Of a stretch of DNA of 64,000 nucleotides, positions 27,815-37,471 are shown piece by piece. Location of the stretch: assembly GCF_002000985.1 (NCBI RefSeq), contig NZ_CP018822.1, positions 1,072,001-1,136,000 on the forward strand. Direction: 5' to 3'. The position numbers and the translations under genes are program-made. Numbering within the stretch: the first letter of the stretch is position 1; each line of letters begins with the position of its first letter. Below the pieces are notes generated by a model, which was not told where the DNA came from, did no database searches, and saw only the letters and a program-made list of their open reading frames with translations. Source of the stretch: Streptococcus gallolyticus subsp. gallolyticus DSM 16831. GTDB taxonomy: Bacteria; Bacillota; Bacilli; Lactobacillales; Streptococcaceae.

Positions 27815-28495
27815 ATGTATGCAATTGAAATGAAAGCAGATGCTATGTTGCCACGAGAACGCTTGAGAGATTTGGGGGCAGAGCACCTTAGCAATCAGGA
27901 ACTATTATCTATTTTATTACGAACAGGAACAAAAACAACCCCAGTTTTGGAAGTTGCCAATCAAATCTTGAAAAATCTAGATAGCTTAGCTGATTTTCAA
28001 CACCTATCCCTGCAAGAATTGCAACAAATCAACGGTATTGGTTATGTTAAATCAATTGAAATCAAAGCAATGATTGAACTAGCAAAGCGCATTAGCAAGG
28101 CTGAATATGTCCAAAAAGAACGCATTATGAGCAGCGAACGCCTAGCACGTAAAATGATGTTAGAATTGAGCGACCAAAAACAAGAGCACTTGGTGGCTAT
28201 TTATCTGGATACGCAAAATCGAATTATTGAACAACGAACGATTTTTATCGGTTCTGTTCGCCGTTCGATTGCTGAACCACGTGAAATTCTCTATTATGCA
28301 TGCAAAAATATGGCAACATCAGTTATTATTGTCCATAATCATCCGTCAGGCTCCCCAGAGCCAAGCGAGAACGACCTGCAATTTACCCAAAAAATGAAAC
28401 GCGCTTGTGAAGATATTGGTATTATTTGCCTTGACCATATCGTCATTGGAAAATACCAATATTACAGCTTCCGAGAAGAAACAGATGTTTTGTAA
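27815..28495 (+). CDS. radC: RadC family protein (JAMM/MPN domain)
   Basis: A 226-residue protein with a helix-hairpin-helix region ([38 protein letters not shown]) and the JAB/MPN metalloprotease-like domain with [19 protein letters not shown], which supplies the zinc ligands. Despite its name it is not clearly a repair protein; the biochemical role is uncertain. ATG 27815 matches the family N-terminus. The only Shine-Dalgarno lies inside the preceding terminator hairpin, so read-through mRNA would hide it. Confidence 0.92.
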   Translation: MYAIEMKADAMLPRERLRDLGAEHLSNQELLSILLRTGTKTTPVLEVANQILKNLDSLADFQHLSLQELQQINGIGYVKSIEIKAMIELAKRISKAEYVQKERIMSSERLARKMMLELSDQKQEHLVAIYLDTQNRIIEQRTIFIGSVRRSIAEPREILYYACKNMATSVIIVHNHPSGSPEPSENDLQFTQKMKRACEDIGIICLDHIVIGKYQYYSFREETDVL

Positions 28496-28580
28496 TGTCG
28501 TTCACTTTGAATTTCTAACGAGAAAGCAGCAGAAGAAAGTCATTCATAAAATATATTCTAAAAAATAAATGGTAAGCAAC

Positions 28581-28612
28581 AAAAAAGATACTTTCACTTA
28601 GTGGAAAGTATC
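28581..28612 (-). terminator. rex terminator
   Basis: On the minus strand, GATACTTTC ... GAAAGTATC is followed by six T residues. It lies just downstream of the rex stop at 28645. Confidence 0.75.
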
Positions 28613-28644
28613 AAGAATGTTGTTTTTGAAGCTAACTTGATAGC

Positions 28645-29292
28645 CTAATTATTTTGATTGGATTGATTCATGAAATATAGTAAGGTTTGCAACTCACTTG
28701 TTAAATCAACGTATTGAACGATGATACCTTTTGGAACATTGAGGTGAACAGGAGAGAAGCTCAAAATACCATGAATACCAGCATCAACCAAGACATCCGC
28801 AACTTCTTGAGCTTTTGAACTTGGAACAGTTAAAATAGCTGTTTCAATGCCAGCTTCTTGCGCGTGTTTTTTTAGTGATGAGATACCATAGATTGGAATG
28901 CCATCTGATGTTTCATGTCCCACCATTTCATTATCGTCAGTATCAAAAGCCATAGCAATTTGCATTTTATTACGATCGTGGAAACGATAGTGAAGCAAAG
29001 CTCGTCCAATATTTCCGCAACCAACAAGAAGAACATTTGTCGTTGAATGGTCATTTAAAATGTCAGCAAAGAAATTCATCAATTTTTTGACATCATAGCC
29101 GAATCCTCGACGCCCTAGTTCGCCGAAATATGAAAAATCTCGACGTACGGTTGCAGAATCAATTCCCATAGCATCTGCAATTTGTTTAGAACTCGCTTTT
29201 TCGACATTATCTGTATTGAATCGCTTGAAAATACGATAATAAAGTGAGAGTCGTTTAGCTGTTGCTTTAGGAATAGATTTCTCAGTAGTCAC
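28645..29292 (-). CDS. rex: Redox-sensing transcriptional repressor Rex
   Basis: A 215-residue NADH-sensing repressor of fermentation and respiration genes. The N-terminal winged helix includes [22 protein letters not shown], the linker [16 protein letters not shown], and the Rossmann domain [16 protein letters not shown], with the C-terminal domain-swapped helix ([13 protein letters not shown]). Translation starts at a GTG (29292) after GGGAGATGG. It follows the DUF1831 gene on the same strand, about 145 bp apart with a terminator between, so it has its own promoter. Confidence 0.95.
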   Translation of the reverse strand: MTTEKSIPKATAKRLSLYYRIFKRFNTDNVEKASSKQIADAMGIDSATVRRDFSYFGELGRRGFGYDVKKLMNFFADILNDHSTTNVLLVGCGNIGRALLHYRFHDRNKMQIAMAFDTDDNEMVGHETSDGIPIYGISSLKKHAQEAGIETAILTVPSSKAQEVADVLVDAGIHGILSFSPVHLNVPKGIIVQYVDLTSELQTLLYFMNQSNQNN

Positions 29293-29373
29293 AATACCAT
29301 CTCCCTTTTACTTGTTAACACTATTGTATCAAAAAGTTTGTGAAAACAGAAACAAATTTAACGAAATAAGCTA

Positions 29374-29421
29374 AAAAAACGACTTAAACTAACAAAAAAT
29401 GTTAGATATTAAGTCGTTTTT
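29374..29421 (-). terminator. Terminator of the prs-desulfurase-DUF1831 genes
   Basis: Long stem AAAACGACTTAA / TTAAGTCGTTTT with an inner ACTAACA / TGTTAGA helix. Flanking A and T tracts could make it work in both directions. Confidence 0.75.
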
Positions 29422-29437
29422 AGTGTTTAAAAGGTTA

Positions 29438-29785
29438 TTAAACACGTTTTTTTGTGAAAATATCACGTTCCACAAGACTATCCATTAAGAAATAAAATTT
29501 TTCTTGAAGGATTTTATTGTCCTCAGATTTGAAGATATTGACAAAACGCAGACCAGATTTATCAGTAATGCTGAGTTTAAAACCTGTCAAATCTTTGTTA
29601 ATCGTAATTTTCAATGGGAAACCATCACCAGAATTAGGCACTTTTTCCAACAAGCGTGTTAATTCGTAGTTTCCGATACGATTTTGTGAAAATGTGGTAT
29701 CACGAAGCGTGTATTTTTTGATGTTATCGCTAATAGCATAGCTATAAAGACAGTTTTCTAAAGTAATTTCTTTTTCAAATGCCAT
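29438..29785 (-). CDS. DUF1831 family protein
   Basis: A 115-residue small soluble protein (MAFEKEITLENCLYSYAIS to the C-terminal VERDIFTKKRV). It belongs to a family found next to the cysteine desulfurase in streptococci and lactobacilli, and here it starts one base after the desulfurase stop. Function is unknown; the constant pairing suggests a part in sulfur transfer or iron-sulfur metabolism. No catalytic motif is visible. Confidence 0.85.
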   Translation of the reverse strand: MAFEKEITLENCLYSYAISDNIKKYTLRDTTFSQNRIGNYELTRLLEKVPNSGDGFPLKITINKDLTGFKLSITDKSGLRFVNIFKSEDNKILQEKFYFLMDSLVERDIFTKKRV

Positions 29786-29786
29786 C

Positions 29787-30902
29787 TTATTTTCCTACAA
29801 TTTCTATTAATTTTTGAGCGAGTTGTTGGACTTCGCTGATTGTATTAAGCTCTGAAAAGCTAATGCGAATAGATTCTGTTAAACGTGGAGAATCGTCACC
29901 ATAAATGCTAGACAAAACATGACTTGGATCGACTGTTCCAGCAGTACAAGCAGAACCTGTTGAAACGGCAAAACCTGCTAAATCAAGTTGCGTTAAAAGA
30001 ATACCGTTGTTTTGATTTGGAAAACCGATGTTAAGAACGTGAGGCATGTTATGTTGGCTACCATTGATATAATAATCCAAATCAGAAATGCCATCAAGGA
30101 ATGCTTGACGAAGTTCTTGAACGTGTTGATAATTTTCATCTTTATGAGCAATGGCGTCAGACAAAGCTTGGGCTAAACCGGCAATACCAATCATATTTTC
30201 CGTACTAGCACGGCGTTTCTCTTCTTGTTCGCCACCATGAAGCAAGTTATCAAAATGCTGTGGTGTTGAGTAGAGAATACCGACACCTTTTGGTCCATGG
30301 AATTTATGAGCAGAAGCTGAAAGAAAATCAGCTTTGATTTCTTCAGGAAAGACATCAATTTTTCCGACGGCTTGAACGGCATCAACATGGAATGCGGCTT
30401 GATGGTCTTGAAGAAGTTCTCCAATTTCTTTAACAGGAAGAAGATCACCAGTTTCGTTATTGGCAAACATGATGCTAACCAAAATAGTATCATCACGTAA
30501 AGCGTCAGCAACTTGTTGCGCAGAAATATGACCATTTTCAGGCTTCAGATAGGTCACTTCAAAACCAAAGCGTTTTTCCAAGTATTCCATGGTGTGAAGC
30601 ACAGAATGATGCTCGATAGCAGTAGTGATGAGGTGTTTTCCTTTAGCTTGATTAGCAAGGGCGTAACCTTTGATAGCAGTATTGTTGCTTTCGGTTGCAC
30701 CAGATGTAAAGATAATGCGGCGTGGGTCAGTCTTTAAGGCTGAGGCAATCATTTGGCGGCTCGAGCGTAGGCGCTGGTTGGCTTGACGTCCAATGCCATG
30801 AATACTTGAGGGGTTACCAAAATCGTTGACCATGATTTCTGTCATTGCATCAATAACAGAAGGTGTGAGAGGGGTAGTAGCAGCATTATCGAGATATATC
30901 AT
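29787..30902 (-). CDS. Cysteine desulfurase (NifS/IscS-like, class V aminotransferase)
   Basis: A 371-residue PLP enzyme that takes sulfur from cysteine for tRNA thiolation or iron-sulfur clusters. It begins MIYLDNAATTPL. ATESNNTAIKG and FHVDAVQAVGKI are cofactor-binding motifs, SAHKFHGPKGVG has the PLP lysine, and STGSACTAG the catalytic cysteine on its loop. It starts 7 bp after prs and ends one base before the DUF1831 gene, so the three are likely one operon. The SUF-type desulfurase would be elsewhere; this one may serve tRNA modification. Confidence 0.93.
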   Translation of the reverse strand: MIYLDNAATTPLTPSVIDAMTEIMVNDFGNPSSIHGIGRQANQRLRSSRQMIASALKTDPRRIIFTSGATESNNTAIKGYALANQAKGKHLITTAIEHHSVLHTMEYLEKRFGFEVTYLKPENGHISAQQVADALRDDTILVSIMFANNETGDLLPVKEIGELLQDHQAAFHVDAVQAVGKIDVFPEEIKADFLSASAHKFHGPKGVGILYSTPQHFDNLLHGGEQEEKRRASTENMIGIAGLAQALSDAIAHKDENYQHVQELRQAFLDGISDLDYYINGSQHNMPHVLNIGFPNQNNGILLTQLDLAGFAVSTGSACTAGTVDPSHVLSSIYGDDSPRLTESIRISFSELNTISEVQQLAQKLIEIVGK

Positions 30903-30909
30903 ATATTAG

Positions 30910-31881
30910 TTAGTCCTTTGTAGCGTTATATGAGAATAATGGGCTGAGTGGTGATTTTTCGTGGATACGAATAATCGCGTCAGCAATTAATTTGCTTGCT
31001 GAAAGATATTTAATATTTTTTGGCAAGCGTTCTTTAGTAGCGACAGAGTCAGTTACTAAAATTTCTTTAATAGGAGCTGTATCAAGGCTTTCGGCAGCAC
31101 CGCCAGCAAACAAACCGTGACTTGCTACGGCATAGATTTCTGTTGCGCCATCGCGTTCTACGATTTTAGCAGCTTCAGCAAATGTTTTACCTGTGTTCAA
31201 AATGTCATCGATAAGGATAGCTTTTTTACCAGCAACTTCACCGATGATATAACCTTCTTCGCGGTGAGAATCATCTTCTGCATAGTCGATGATTGCGATT
31301 GGTGAATCAAGGTATTGCGCTAAGCTACGAGCACGTTTGATACCAGAGTTTTTAGGGCTAACAACGACAACGTCTTCACCTTTTAGTCCTAATTCACAGT
31401 AGTATTTAGCAAAAAGTGGAACAGTAAAGAGGTTATCAACTGGAACATCAAAGAATCCTTGAACTTGAACAGCGTGAAGGTCAAGAGTCAATAGACGATC
31501 CACGCCAGCTTTAACTAACATGTTAGCAACAAGTTTTGCAGTAATTGGTTCACGTGATGCAGCGATACGGTCTTGACGTGAGTAACCAAAATAAGGGATA
31601 ACCACGTTAACTGTGCTTGCACTAGCACGTTTACAAGCATCAACCATAATCAAAAGTTCCCAAAGGTTGTCATTAACAGGGTAGCTAGTAGATTGGATGA
31701 TGTAAATATCATCTCCACGAACTGTTTCTTCGATGTTAATCATGATTTCGCCGTCTGAAAACTTACGTGTTGACACTTTTCCAAGTGGGACACCAACTGT
31801 GTCCGCAATCTTTTGTGCAATCTCTACGTTAGAAGAAAGAGAAAAAAGCTTGAATTGTTTGTCGGCGTAATGTTCTGCCAT
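30910..31881 (-). CDS. prs: Ribose-phosphate pyrophosphokinase
   Basis: Makes phosphoribosyl pyrophosphate from ribose 5-phosphate and ATP, the precursor of nucleotides, histidine and NAD. The 323-residue protein has [73 protein letters not shown] and the PRPP loop [18 protein letters not shown]. Many streptococci carry two prs genes; this is the type located next to the desulfurase. It starts at ATG 31881 after AAAGGAG. Confidence 0.95.
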   Translation of the reverse strand: MAEHYADKQFKLFSLSSNVEIAQKIADTVGVPLGKVSTRKFSDGEIMINIEETVRGDDIYIIQSTSYPVNDNLWELLIMVDACKRASASTVNVVIPYFGYSRQDRIAASREPITAKLVANMLVKAGVDRLLTLDLHAVQVQGFFDVPVDNLFTVPLFAKYYCELGLKGEDVVVVSPKNSGIKRARSLAQYLDSPIAIIDYAEDDSHREEGYIIGEVAGKKAILIDDILNTGKTFAEAAKIVERDGATEIYAVASHGLFAGGAAESLDTAPIKEILVTDSVATKERLPKNIKYLSASKLIADAIIRIHEKSPLSPLFSYNATKD

Positions 31882-31966
31882 GATATAAATAAACTCCTTT
31901 AAAATTAATACTTATATTCTATCAAAAAAAATGAAATAATTCAGCACTTTCTCATGAAAAAGCGCC

Positions 31967-32536
31967 TTAAATTCGTTTTAGGGTCGCGCTGAATCGAGCG
32001 ACTTTACTTTTAGCGTACTTGAAATCGATAGCGTGTTCGGCTAAGAAGTTGTCAAAATCTTTCTTGCCTTGTTCGGCATTTTCAACTTCTAATTCAAGTT
32101 CGTAGTCTTTAATACCAGCGTATTGGTTGCTATCAAGTGCCATTAAACCAATTTTAGTCATGGTTTCACGGCGTGTTGTTGTAAGGCTGCCAAAGTTTTT
32201 AAGACTTGAGAGTTTAACCCCGTTTTCTTCGATAAGTTTTAGAAAATCAACATCTGGAAATTCTCCAGATTTGATGGTTTCTTTAGCATCTGCAACACTC
32301 AAATTATAGTTATATTCTAAGTTGCCAACTTCTTTTGGAATTTTTAGTGTTATTTCTGCACGGTTGGGCAAGGTTCTAATACGTAATGACATACGATTAG
32401 CCTTCATATCAAAGTTTTCTGAGTCGAAGTAGTAGTTTGTCTGTGTGACTGGTGCTACGTGTGAAAACTGATTATTGAGACGATTAAATTCGTCTTTAGT
32501 GAGTAAGGTTTTGTACTCAATTTCAAGGTGTGTCAT
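31967..32536 (-). CDS. CYTH domain-containing protein
   Basis: A 189-residue CYTH-fold protein. The family signature EIEYKTLL lies at residues 5-12, followed by FDSENFDMKANRMSLRIR and YELELEVENAEQGKKDF; the acidic and basic residues line a tunnel that binds polyphosphate-type ligands. Relatives are triphosphatases, thiamine triphosphatases or adenylate cyclases; an inorganic triphosphatase role is plausible here. It starts after AAAAGGAAA and is divergent from relQ. Confidence 0.88.
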   Translation of the reverse strand: MTHLEIEYKTLLTKDEFNRLNNQFSHVAPVTQTNYYFDSENFDMKANRMSLRIRTLPNRAEITLKIPKEVGNLEYNYNLSVADAKETIKSGEFPDVDFLKLIEENGVKLSSLKNFGSLTTTRRETMTKIGLMALDSNQYAGIKDYELELEVENAEQGKKDFDNFLAEHAIDFKYAKSKVARFSATLKRI

Positions 32537-32668
32537 AAATAAATTTCCTTTTTTTCACCATTAGATTTATGGTATAATTAGTTTATTATATTAATTCTAT
32601 ACAAAAGTCAATTTTTTGACAAGGATTGGTCATGTCTTTCGTGACAGGTCCATTAGGAAGGAAATGTG

Positions 32669-33334
32669 ATGGACTGGGAAAAATTTTTAGATCCTTACAT
32701 ACAGACAGTTGGGGAGTTGAAGATTAAATTACGTGGTATTCGTAAGCAGTTTCGTAAGCAAAATCGCCATTCTCCGATTGAATTTGTAACTGGTCGTGTA
32801 AAATCAGTTGAAAGTATCAAGGAAAAAATGGAACTTCGGGGAATTAAACCTGAAAATATTGCACAGGATTTGCAAGATATTGCAGGTGTTCGTGTCATGG
32901 TTCAATTCGTAGATGACGTTGATGAAGTTCTAGCTCTTTTGCGTGGCCGTCACGACATGACAATTGTTCAAGAACGTGATTATATCAATAACATGAAAGC
33001 AAGTGGCTATCGTTCTTATCATGTTATTGTAGAGTATCCAGTAGATACGATAGATGGTCAAAAGACGGTCTTGGCTGAGATTCAAATTCGAACATTAGCC
33101 ATGAATTTCTGGGCGACAATTGAGCATTCATTGAATTATAAGTACAAGGGTGAATTTCCAGATGAAATCAAGAAACGCCTTGAAACGACAGCGAAAATTG
33201 CGCTTGAATTGGATGAAGAAATGAGAAAGATTCGTGAGGATATTAGAGAAGCACAGCTTTTATTTGATCCCGCAAGTCGAAAATTAAGTGATGGTGTAGG
33301 AAATAGCGATGACACAGACGAATATTACAGATAA
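32669..33334 (+). CDS. relQ: Small alarmone synthetase RelQ-type (GTP pyrophosphokinase)
   Basis: A 221-residue (p)ppGpp synthetase without hydrolase or regulatory domains. The RelA/SpoT fold is clear: [55 protein letters not shown] and [20 protein letters not shown]. The ATG at 32669 has AGGAAGGA upstream. It is first in a compact operon with nadK (overlap 26 bp), rluD-type and pta genes, a conserved streptococcal cluster. Confidence 0.93.
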   Translation: MDWEKFLDPYIQTVGELKIKLRGIRKQFRKQNRHSPIEFVTGRVKSVESIKEKMELRGIKPENIAQDLQDIAGVRVMVQFVDDVDEVLALLRGRHDMTIVQERDYINNMKASGYRSYHVIVEYPVDTIDGQKTVLAEIQIRTLAMNFWATIEHSLNYKYKGEFPDEIKKRLETTAKIALELDEEMRKIREDIREAQLLFDPASRKLSDGVGNSDDTDEYYR

Positions 33335-34145
33335 AGTGACACGAGTAGCTATCGTGGCAAACGGAAAATACCAAAGTAGGCGAGTTGCTTCAAAACTTTT
33401 TGCGACCTTCAAGGAGGACAAGCGATTTTATCTATCTAAGAAAGATCCTGATATTGTCATTTCTATCGGCGGTGATGGTATGTTGTTATCAGCGTTTCAC
33501 ATGTATGAAAAAAATCTTGATAAAGTGCGCTTTGTCGGAATTCATACAGGACACCTTGGCTTCTATACGGATTATCGTGATTTTGAAGTTGAAAAATTAA
33601 TCGAAAATTTGCATGCTGATAAGGGACGTAAGGTTTCTTATCCTATTTTGAGGGCAAAAATTACCTTGGACGATGGGCGTGTGGTTAAAGCGCGTGCGTT
33701 GAATGAAGTAGCCATTAAACGTATTGAAAAAACGATGGTTGCGGATGTTGTTATTGATAAAGTGAAACTAGAACGTTTCCGTGGTGACGGTCTTTCTGTA
33801 TCGACACCAACAGGAAGTACAGGTTATAATAAATCATTAGGTGGTGCGATTTTGCATCCGACAATGGAAGCCCTGCAGCTGGCGGAAATTTCTAGTTTGA
33901 ATAATCGTGTCTATCGCACGCTAGGGTCTTCAGTGATTGTTCCTAAAAAAGATAAAATTGAGATTATTCCTAAACGTCAAGGCGTTTACACGATTTCAAT
34001 CGATAATAAAACGATGCATTACAAAAATGTGTCTAAAATTGAATATTGCATTGACAATAAAAAAATTAGTTTTGTGGCGACACCGTTCCATACAAGTTTC
34101 TGGGAACGCGTAACAGATGCCTTTATAGGAGAGTTGGAGTCGTGA
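33309..34145 (+). CDS. nadK: NAD kinase
   Basis: Phosphorylates NAD to NADP using ATP or polyphosphate. The 278-residue protein has [15 protein letters not shown] (GGDG motif), [10 protein letters not shown] and the conserved [20 protein letters not shown]. Its start lies inside relQ, a 26-bp overlap, so translation is coupled. The rluD-type gene overlaps its stop by four bases (GTGA). Confidence 0.95.
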   Translation: MTQTNITDKVTRVAIVANGKYQSRRVASKLFATFKEDKRFYLSKKDPDIVISIGGDGMLLSAFHMYEKNLDKVRFVGIHTGHLGFYTDYRDFEVEKLIENLHADKGRKVSYPILRAKITLDDGRVVKARALNEVAIKRIEKTMVADVVIDKVKLERFRGDGLSVSTPTGSTGYNKSLGGAILHPTMEALQLAEISSLNNRVYRTLGSSVIVPKKDKIEIIPKRQGVYTISIDNKTMHYKNVSKIEYCIDNKKISFVATPFHTSFWERVTDAFIGELES

Positions 34146-35032
34146 GATTTGATTTTGTTGCTGATCGACAGACAAAAGTAAAAACATTTTTAAAAGGTCA
34201 TGATGTTTCAAAAGGATTATTAGCCAAAGTTAAGTTCAAAGGCGGGAATATATGGGTAAATGGTGTTGAACAAAATGCCATTTATTTATTGAACGTTGGT
34301 GATATTGTTACCATTGAAATTCCTGACGAAGAAGAACATGAGACGTTAGTTCCTGTCAAACATGACCTTAATATTGCTTACGAAGATGAGCATTTTTTGA
34401 TTATCAATAAACCGCATGGCTATGCTAGTATTCCAAGCGTTTTGCATTCCAATACGATTGCTAATTTTGTGAAACATTATTATCTAGAGCAAAATTATCC
34501 CAATAAACAGGTGCATATTGTGACACGTTTGGATAAGGATACGAGCGGATTGATGCTGTTTGCCAAACATGGCTATGCACACGCTAGATTAGATAAGCAA
34601 CTGCAAAATAAAACCATTGAAAAACGGTATTATGCTTTGGTTTCTGGCAAAGGTGAATTAGCAGATAAAGGTGAAATTATTGCACCGATTGCTCGTTCAG
34701 ATGATAGTATCATCACACGTTGTGTGCATCCGTCTGGCAAATACGCCCACACGAGCTATGAAGTTGTGGCGCGTTTTGGTGAGGTAGCTTTGGTAGATAT
34801 TCGTCTCCATACGGGACGTACCCACCAGATTCGTGTGCATTTTTCGCATATTGGCTTTCCATTGCTGGGAGATGATATGTATGGCGGAAGCATGGATTAT
34901 GGCATTACACGTCAAGCCTTGCATTGCCATTACCTTCGCTTTGTAAACCCATACACAAACGAAGAGATAATTCAGACCACAAACTTGACAGATGATTTTG
35001 ATAGCGTTATCATGGAACTACAACAAAATTAG
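34142..35032 (+). CDS. RluA/RluD family pseudouridine synthase
   Basis: A 296-residue rRNA or tRNA pseudouridine synthase. The catalytic aspartate is in [18 protein letters not shown], preceded by [14 protein letters not shown]; later motifs are [23 protein letters not shown] and [12 protein letters not shown]. The N-terminus resembles the S4-like RluD start. It begins at GTG 34142, overlapping the nadK stop. The exact target uridine cannot be told from sequence. Confidence 0.92.
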   Translation: MRFDFVADRQTKVKTFLKGHDVSKGLLAKVKFKGGNIWVNGVEQNAIYLLNVGDIVTIEIPDEEEHETLVPVKHDLNIAYEDEHFLIINKPHGYASIPSVLHSNTIANFVKHYYLEQNYPNKQVHIVTRLDKDTSGLMLFAKHGYAHARLDKQLQNKTIEKRYYALVSGKGELADKGEIIAPIARSDDSIITRCVHPSGKYAHTSYEVVARFGEVALVDIRLHTGRTHQIRVHFSHIGFPLLGDDMYGGSMDYGITRQALHCHYLRFVNPYTNEEIIQTTNLTDDFDSVIMELQQN

Positions 35033-35048
35033 ATAGAAGGTTAAAAAT

Positions 35049-36047
35049 ATGGGAATTCGATCTTTATTTGGTAGCTTACGGGAAAAAATTATTGGTAAAA
35101 ACCTCAAAATTGTTTTTCCTGAAGGAAATGACGAACGCGTGCTTCGAGCAGCCGCTCGTTTGAAATTCGAGGGATTAATTGAGCCGATTATTTTAGGAGA
35201 CGCTAAAGAAGTTCGAGCTTTGCTTGCGAAATTTGGCTTCGCTGATCAAAATTATGTCATTATCAACCCAGCAGAATACGATCAATTTGATGAAATGAAA
35301 GAAGCATTTCTTGAAATTCGTAAGGGAAAAGTAACACCAGAAGATGCTGAGCGTTTGTTGCAAGATGTCAATTATTTTGGTGTCATGCTTGTCAAACTTG
35401 GCTTGGCTGACGGAATGGTTTCTGGTGCCATTCATTCAACCGCTGATACGGTTCGCCCAGCGCTTCAAATCATTAAAACGAAACCTGGCATTTCACGCAC
35501 TTCAGGAGTGTTCTTGATGAATCGTGAAACAACAGAACAACGTCTTGTGTTTGCTGACTGTGCGATTAATATCGACCCTACCGCTCAAGAATTGGCTGAA
35601 ATTGCTGTGAATACTGCGGATACGGCTAAAATTTTTGACATTGAACCAAAGATTGCAATGTTGAGTTTTTCAACGAAAGGAAGTGCTAAGGCGCCACAAG
35701 TTGAAAAAGTACAAACAGCAACTAAGATTGCTAAAGAAACACGTCCTGACATTCTTTTGGATGGTGAATTGCAATTTGATGCGGCATTTGTTCCAGGGAC
35801 AGCGGCTGTAAAAGCACCAGATAGTGATATTGCAGGACAAGCAAATGTCTTTATCTTCCCAGACCTTCAATCAGGAAATATTGGTTACAAAATTGCTCAA
35901 CGCTTAGGGATGTTTGAAGCTATTGGTCCAATCCTTCAAGGACTCAACAAGCCTGTGAATGATTTGTCACGTGGTTCAAGTGCTGAGGATATTTACAAAT
36001 TAGCTATCATCACAGCTGCTCAAGCTATTGATGGTAACGACAATTAA
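35049..36047 (+). CDS. pta: Phosphate acetyltransferase
   Basis: Converts acetyl-CoA and phosphate to acetyl phosphate, the step before ATP-yielding acetate kinase. The 332-residue protein is the short, catalytic-only type, with KIVFPEGNDERVLRAA, VSGAIHSTADTVRPALQ, ADCAINIDPTAQELAEIA, MLSFSTKGSAKAPQ and GNIGYKIAQRLG. It begins 16 bp after the pseudouridine synthase with AGAAGG, and is the last gene of the relQ operon before the terminator at 36059. Confidence 0.96.
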   Translation: MGIRSLFGSLREKIIGKNLKIVFPEGNDERVLRAAARLKFEGLIEPIILGDAKEVRALLAKFGFADQNYVIINPAEYDQFDEMKEAFLEIRKGKVTPEDAERLLQDVNYFGVMLVKLGLADGMVSGAIHSTADTVRPALQIIKTKPGISRTSGVFLMNRETTEQRLVFADCAINIDPTAQELAEIAVNTADTAKIFDIEPKIAMLSFSTKGSAKAPQVEKVQTATKIAKETRPDILLDGELQFDAAFVPGTAAVKAPDSDIAGQANVFIFPDLQSGNIGYKIAQRLGMFEAIGPILQGLNKPVNDLSRGSSAEDIYKLAIITAAQAIDGNDN

Positions 36048-36058
36048 TAAAAATTAAC

Positions 36059-36092
36059 AAAGCTCAGTTGGTTTTTCCGACTGGCTTTCTTG
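36059..36092 (+). terminator. relQ-nadK-rluD-pta operon terminator
   Basis: AAGC-T-CAGTTGG / CCGACTG-GCTT stem with a TTTTT loop, followed by TTCTTGTCTT. The U-tract is interrupted. Confidence 0.6.
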
Positions 36093-36114
36093 TCTTAATA
36101 AGAAAAGAGGAAAT

Positions 36115-36870
36115 ATGTCAAAAATTGCTTTAGTTACGGGAGCTTCTGCTGGATTTGGTAAAGCTATCGCTGAAAAATTAGTATCTGACGGTTATCGTGT
36201 CATTGCTAGTGCCCGCCGTTTGGAAAAATTGCAGAGCTTACAAGCAGCACTAGGTGAACAGAATGTTTACCCTCTTCAAATGGATGTCTCACAAACACAA
36301 GCTATTGATGAAGCTTTGGCTTCTTTGCCTAAAGAGTGGCGAGAAATTGACATTCTGGTTAACAATGCAGGCTTAGCACTTGGCTTGGATAAGGCATACG
36401 AAGCAGATTTTTCAGATTGGCTGACAATGATTAATACGAATATCATTGGTTTGACTTATTTAACTCGCCAAATTTTGCCAGATATGGTTAAACGTAATAC
36501 TGGTATGATTATCAATCTTGGGTCAACTGCTGGTACAGTTCCTTATCCTGGGGCTAATGTTTACGGGGCTTCAAAAGCTTTCGTGAAACAATTTTCATTG
36601 AACTTGCGTGCGGATCTTGCAGGCACTAAAATTCGGGTTACCAATATTGAACCAGGTCTTTGTGAGGGAACAGAATTTTCAAATGTTCGTTTTAAAGGCG
36701 ACAATGAACGCGCTGAAAAACTCTACGATGGCGCACATGCTATTAAAACAGAAGATATTGCTAACACCGTTTCTTGGGTGGCAAGCCAACCTTCTCATGT
36801 CAATATCAACCGCATTGAAATAATGCCTGTTTCCCAATCTTTCGGACCACAACCCGTTTACCGAGATTAA
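36115..36870 (+). CDS. SDR family NAD(P)-dependent oxidoreductase
   Basis: A 251-residue short-chain dehydrogenase of the YdfG type (3-hydroxy acid/serine dehydrogenase-like). It has the cofactor loop TGASAGFGKAIAEKL, DILVNNAGLALG, the catalytic Ser in NLGSTAGTVPYPG, and YGASKAF (Tyr and Lys). ARR after the second strand favours NADP. It is a single gene, with AGAGGAAAT before the ATG and terminators on both sides. The physiological substrate is unknown. Confidence 0.92.
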   Translation: MSKIALVTGASAGFGKAIAEKLVSDGYRVIASARRLEKLQSLQAALGEQNVYPLQMDVSQTQAIDEALASLPKEWREIDILVNNAGLALGLDKAYEADFSDWLTMINTNIIGLTYLTRQILPDMVKRNTGMIINLGSTAGTVPYPGANVYGASKAFVKQFSLNLRADLAGTKIRVTNIEPGLCEGTEFSNVRFKGDNERAEKLYDGAHAIKTEDIANTVSWVASQPSHVNINRIEIMPVSQSFGPQPVYRD

Positions 36871-36893
36871 AAAAGAGCCATATGGCTCTTTTC
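36870..36893. terminator. Terminator between SDR and PAS-like genes, likely bidirectional
   Basis: AAAAGAGCC-ATAT-GGCTCTTTT hairpin between convergent genes. Confidence 0.75.
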
Positions 36894-36900
36894 ATCATTC

Positions 36901-37299
36901 CTATAAATCATTACCAATAGAAGGTCCTGATGTGGTGTCAGACCAAGCAACGATAGCTTGACCAGTTTCTTTTAGATAACTAGACAGAAGTGGTTTTAAG
37001 TCTTGAATGTAAGTTATGATACCAAGTGATTGACCAGAAGTATCTAAAATCAGCTGATAAGTTTGCGTTAAGATGACATCAAAACTATCTGTCGGTATTT
37101 GCAAATGTAGGCTTTTTTCTGGAGATTGATGCAGGCTTTGCCAAATCCATTCAGAAAGTTTCTCGCTTTCATTTTCTGGAAAAAATGAACCGTCAGAGCG
37201 ATTGTTGCTATAAATGAGCTTTAAATTGTTATCATAAAAACTAGCTCGGTAGGGAAGATGAGCCAGTAATGCTTTAATGTTTTTCATGTTATCAATCAT
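36901..37299 (-). CDS. PAS-like domain protein
   Basis: A small cytoplasmic protein of about 132 residues. The body (LLAHLPYRASFYDNNLKLIYSN ... QTYQLILDTSGQSLGIITYIQ) resembles a PAS-type sensory fold like that fused to some flavin reductases in streptococci; no enzyme domain is attached here. The start is uncertain: ATG 37299 and ATG 37287 are both possible, a GTG at 37323 opens the frame further, and none has a clear Shine-Dalgarno. Ligand and role are unknown. Confidence 0.65.
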   Translation of the reverse strand: MIDNMKNIKALLAHLPYRASFYDNNLKLIYSNNRSDGSFFPENESEKLSEWIWQSLHQSPEKSLHLQIPTDSFDVILTQTYQLILDTSGQSLGIITYIQDLKPLLSSYLKETGQAIVAWSDTTSGPSIGNDL

Positions 37300-37393
37300 A
37301 ACGATTTTATCAGAAAAGCACAACTAAACTGTTTGTAAGCTGCTATGAGGGAACTTGCACATGCATTGTCTTGAACATTCAGAGGATAATATC

Positions 37394-37442
37394 AGAAAAC
37401 GCTAACATCATACTATCTTCTTGCTAACAAACTGTTTATAAT
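37394..37442 (+). promoter_or_regulatory. cre site and -10 element of the HAD gene
   Basis: AGAAAACGCTAACA (37394-37407) is a good catabolite-responsive element. TATAAT lies at 37437-37442, 29 bp before the start codon. The cre would sit about 45 bp upstream of the transcription start, where CcpA can act as activator or repressor. Confidence 0.55.
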
Positions 37443-37471
37443 AGATAACAAAGATAGGTTGGAGGAAAACG

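Noticed and set aside
29325..29372. Rex-binding site upstream of rex
   Set aside because: TTTGTGAAAACAGAAACAAA has one good half (TTGTGA), but the other half departs from the expected TCACAA; too weak to list.
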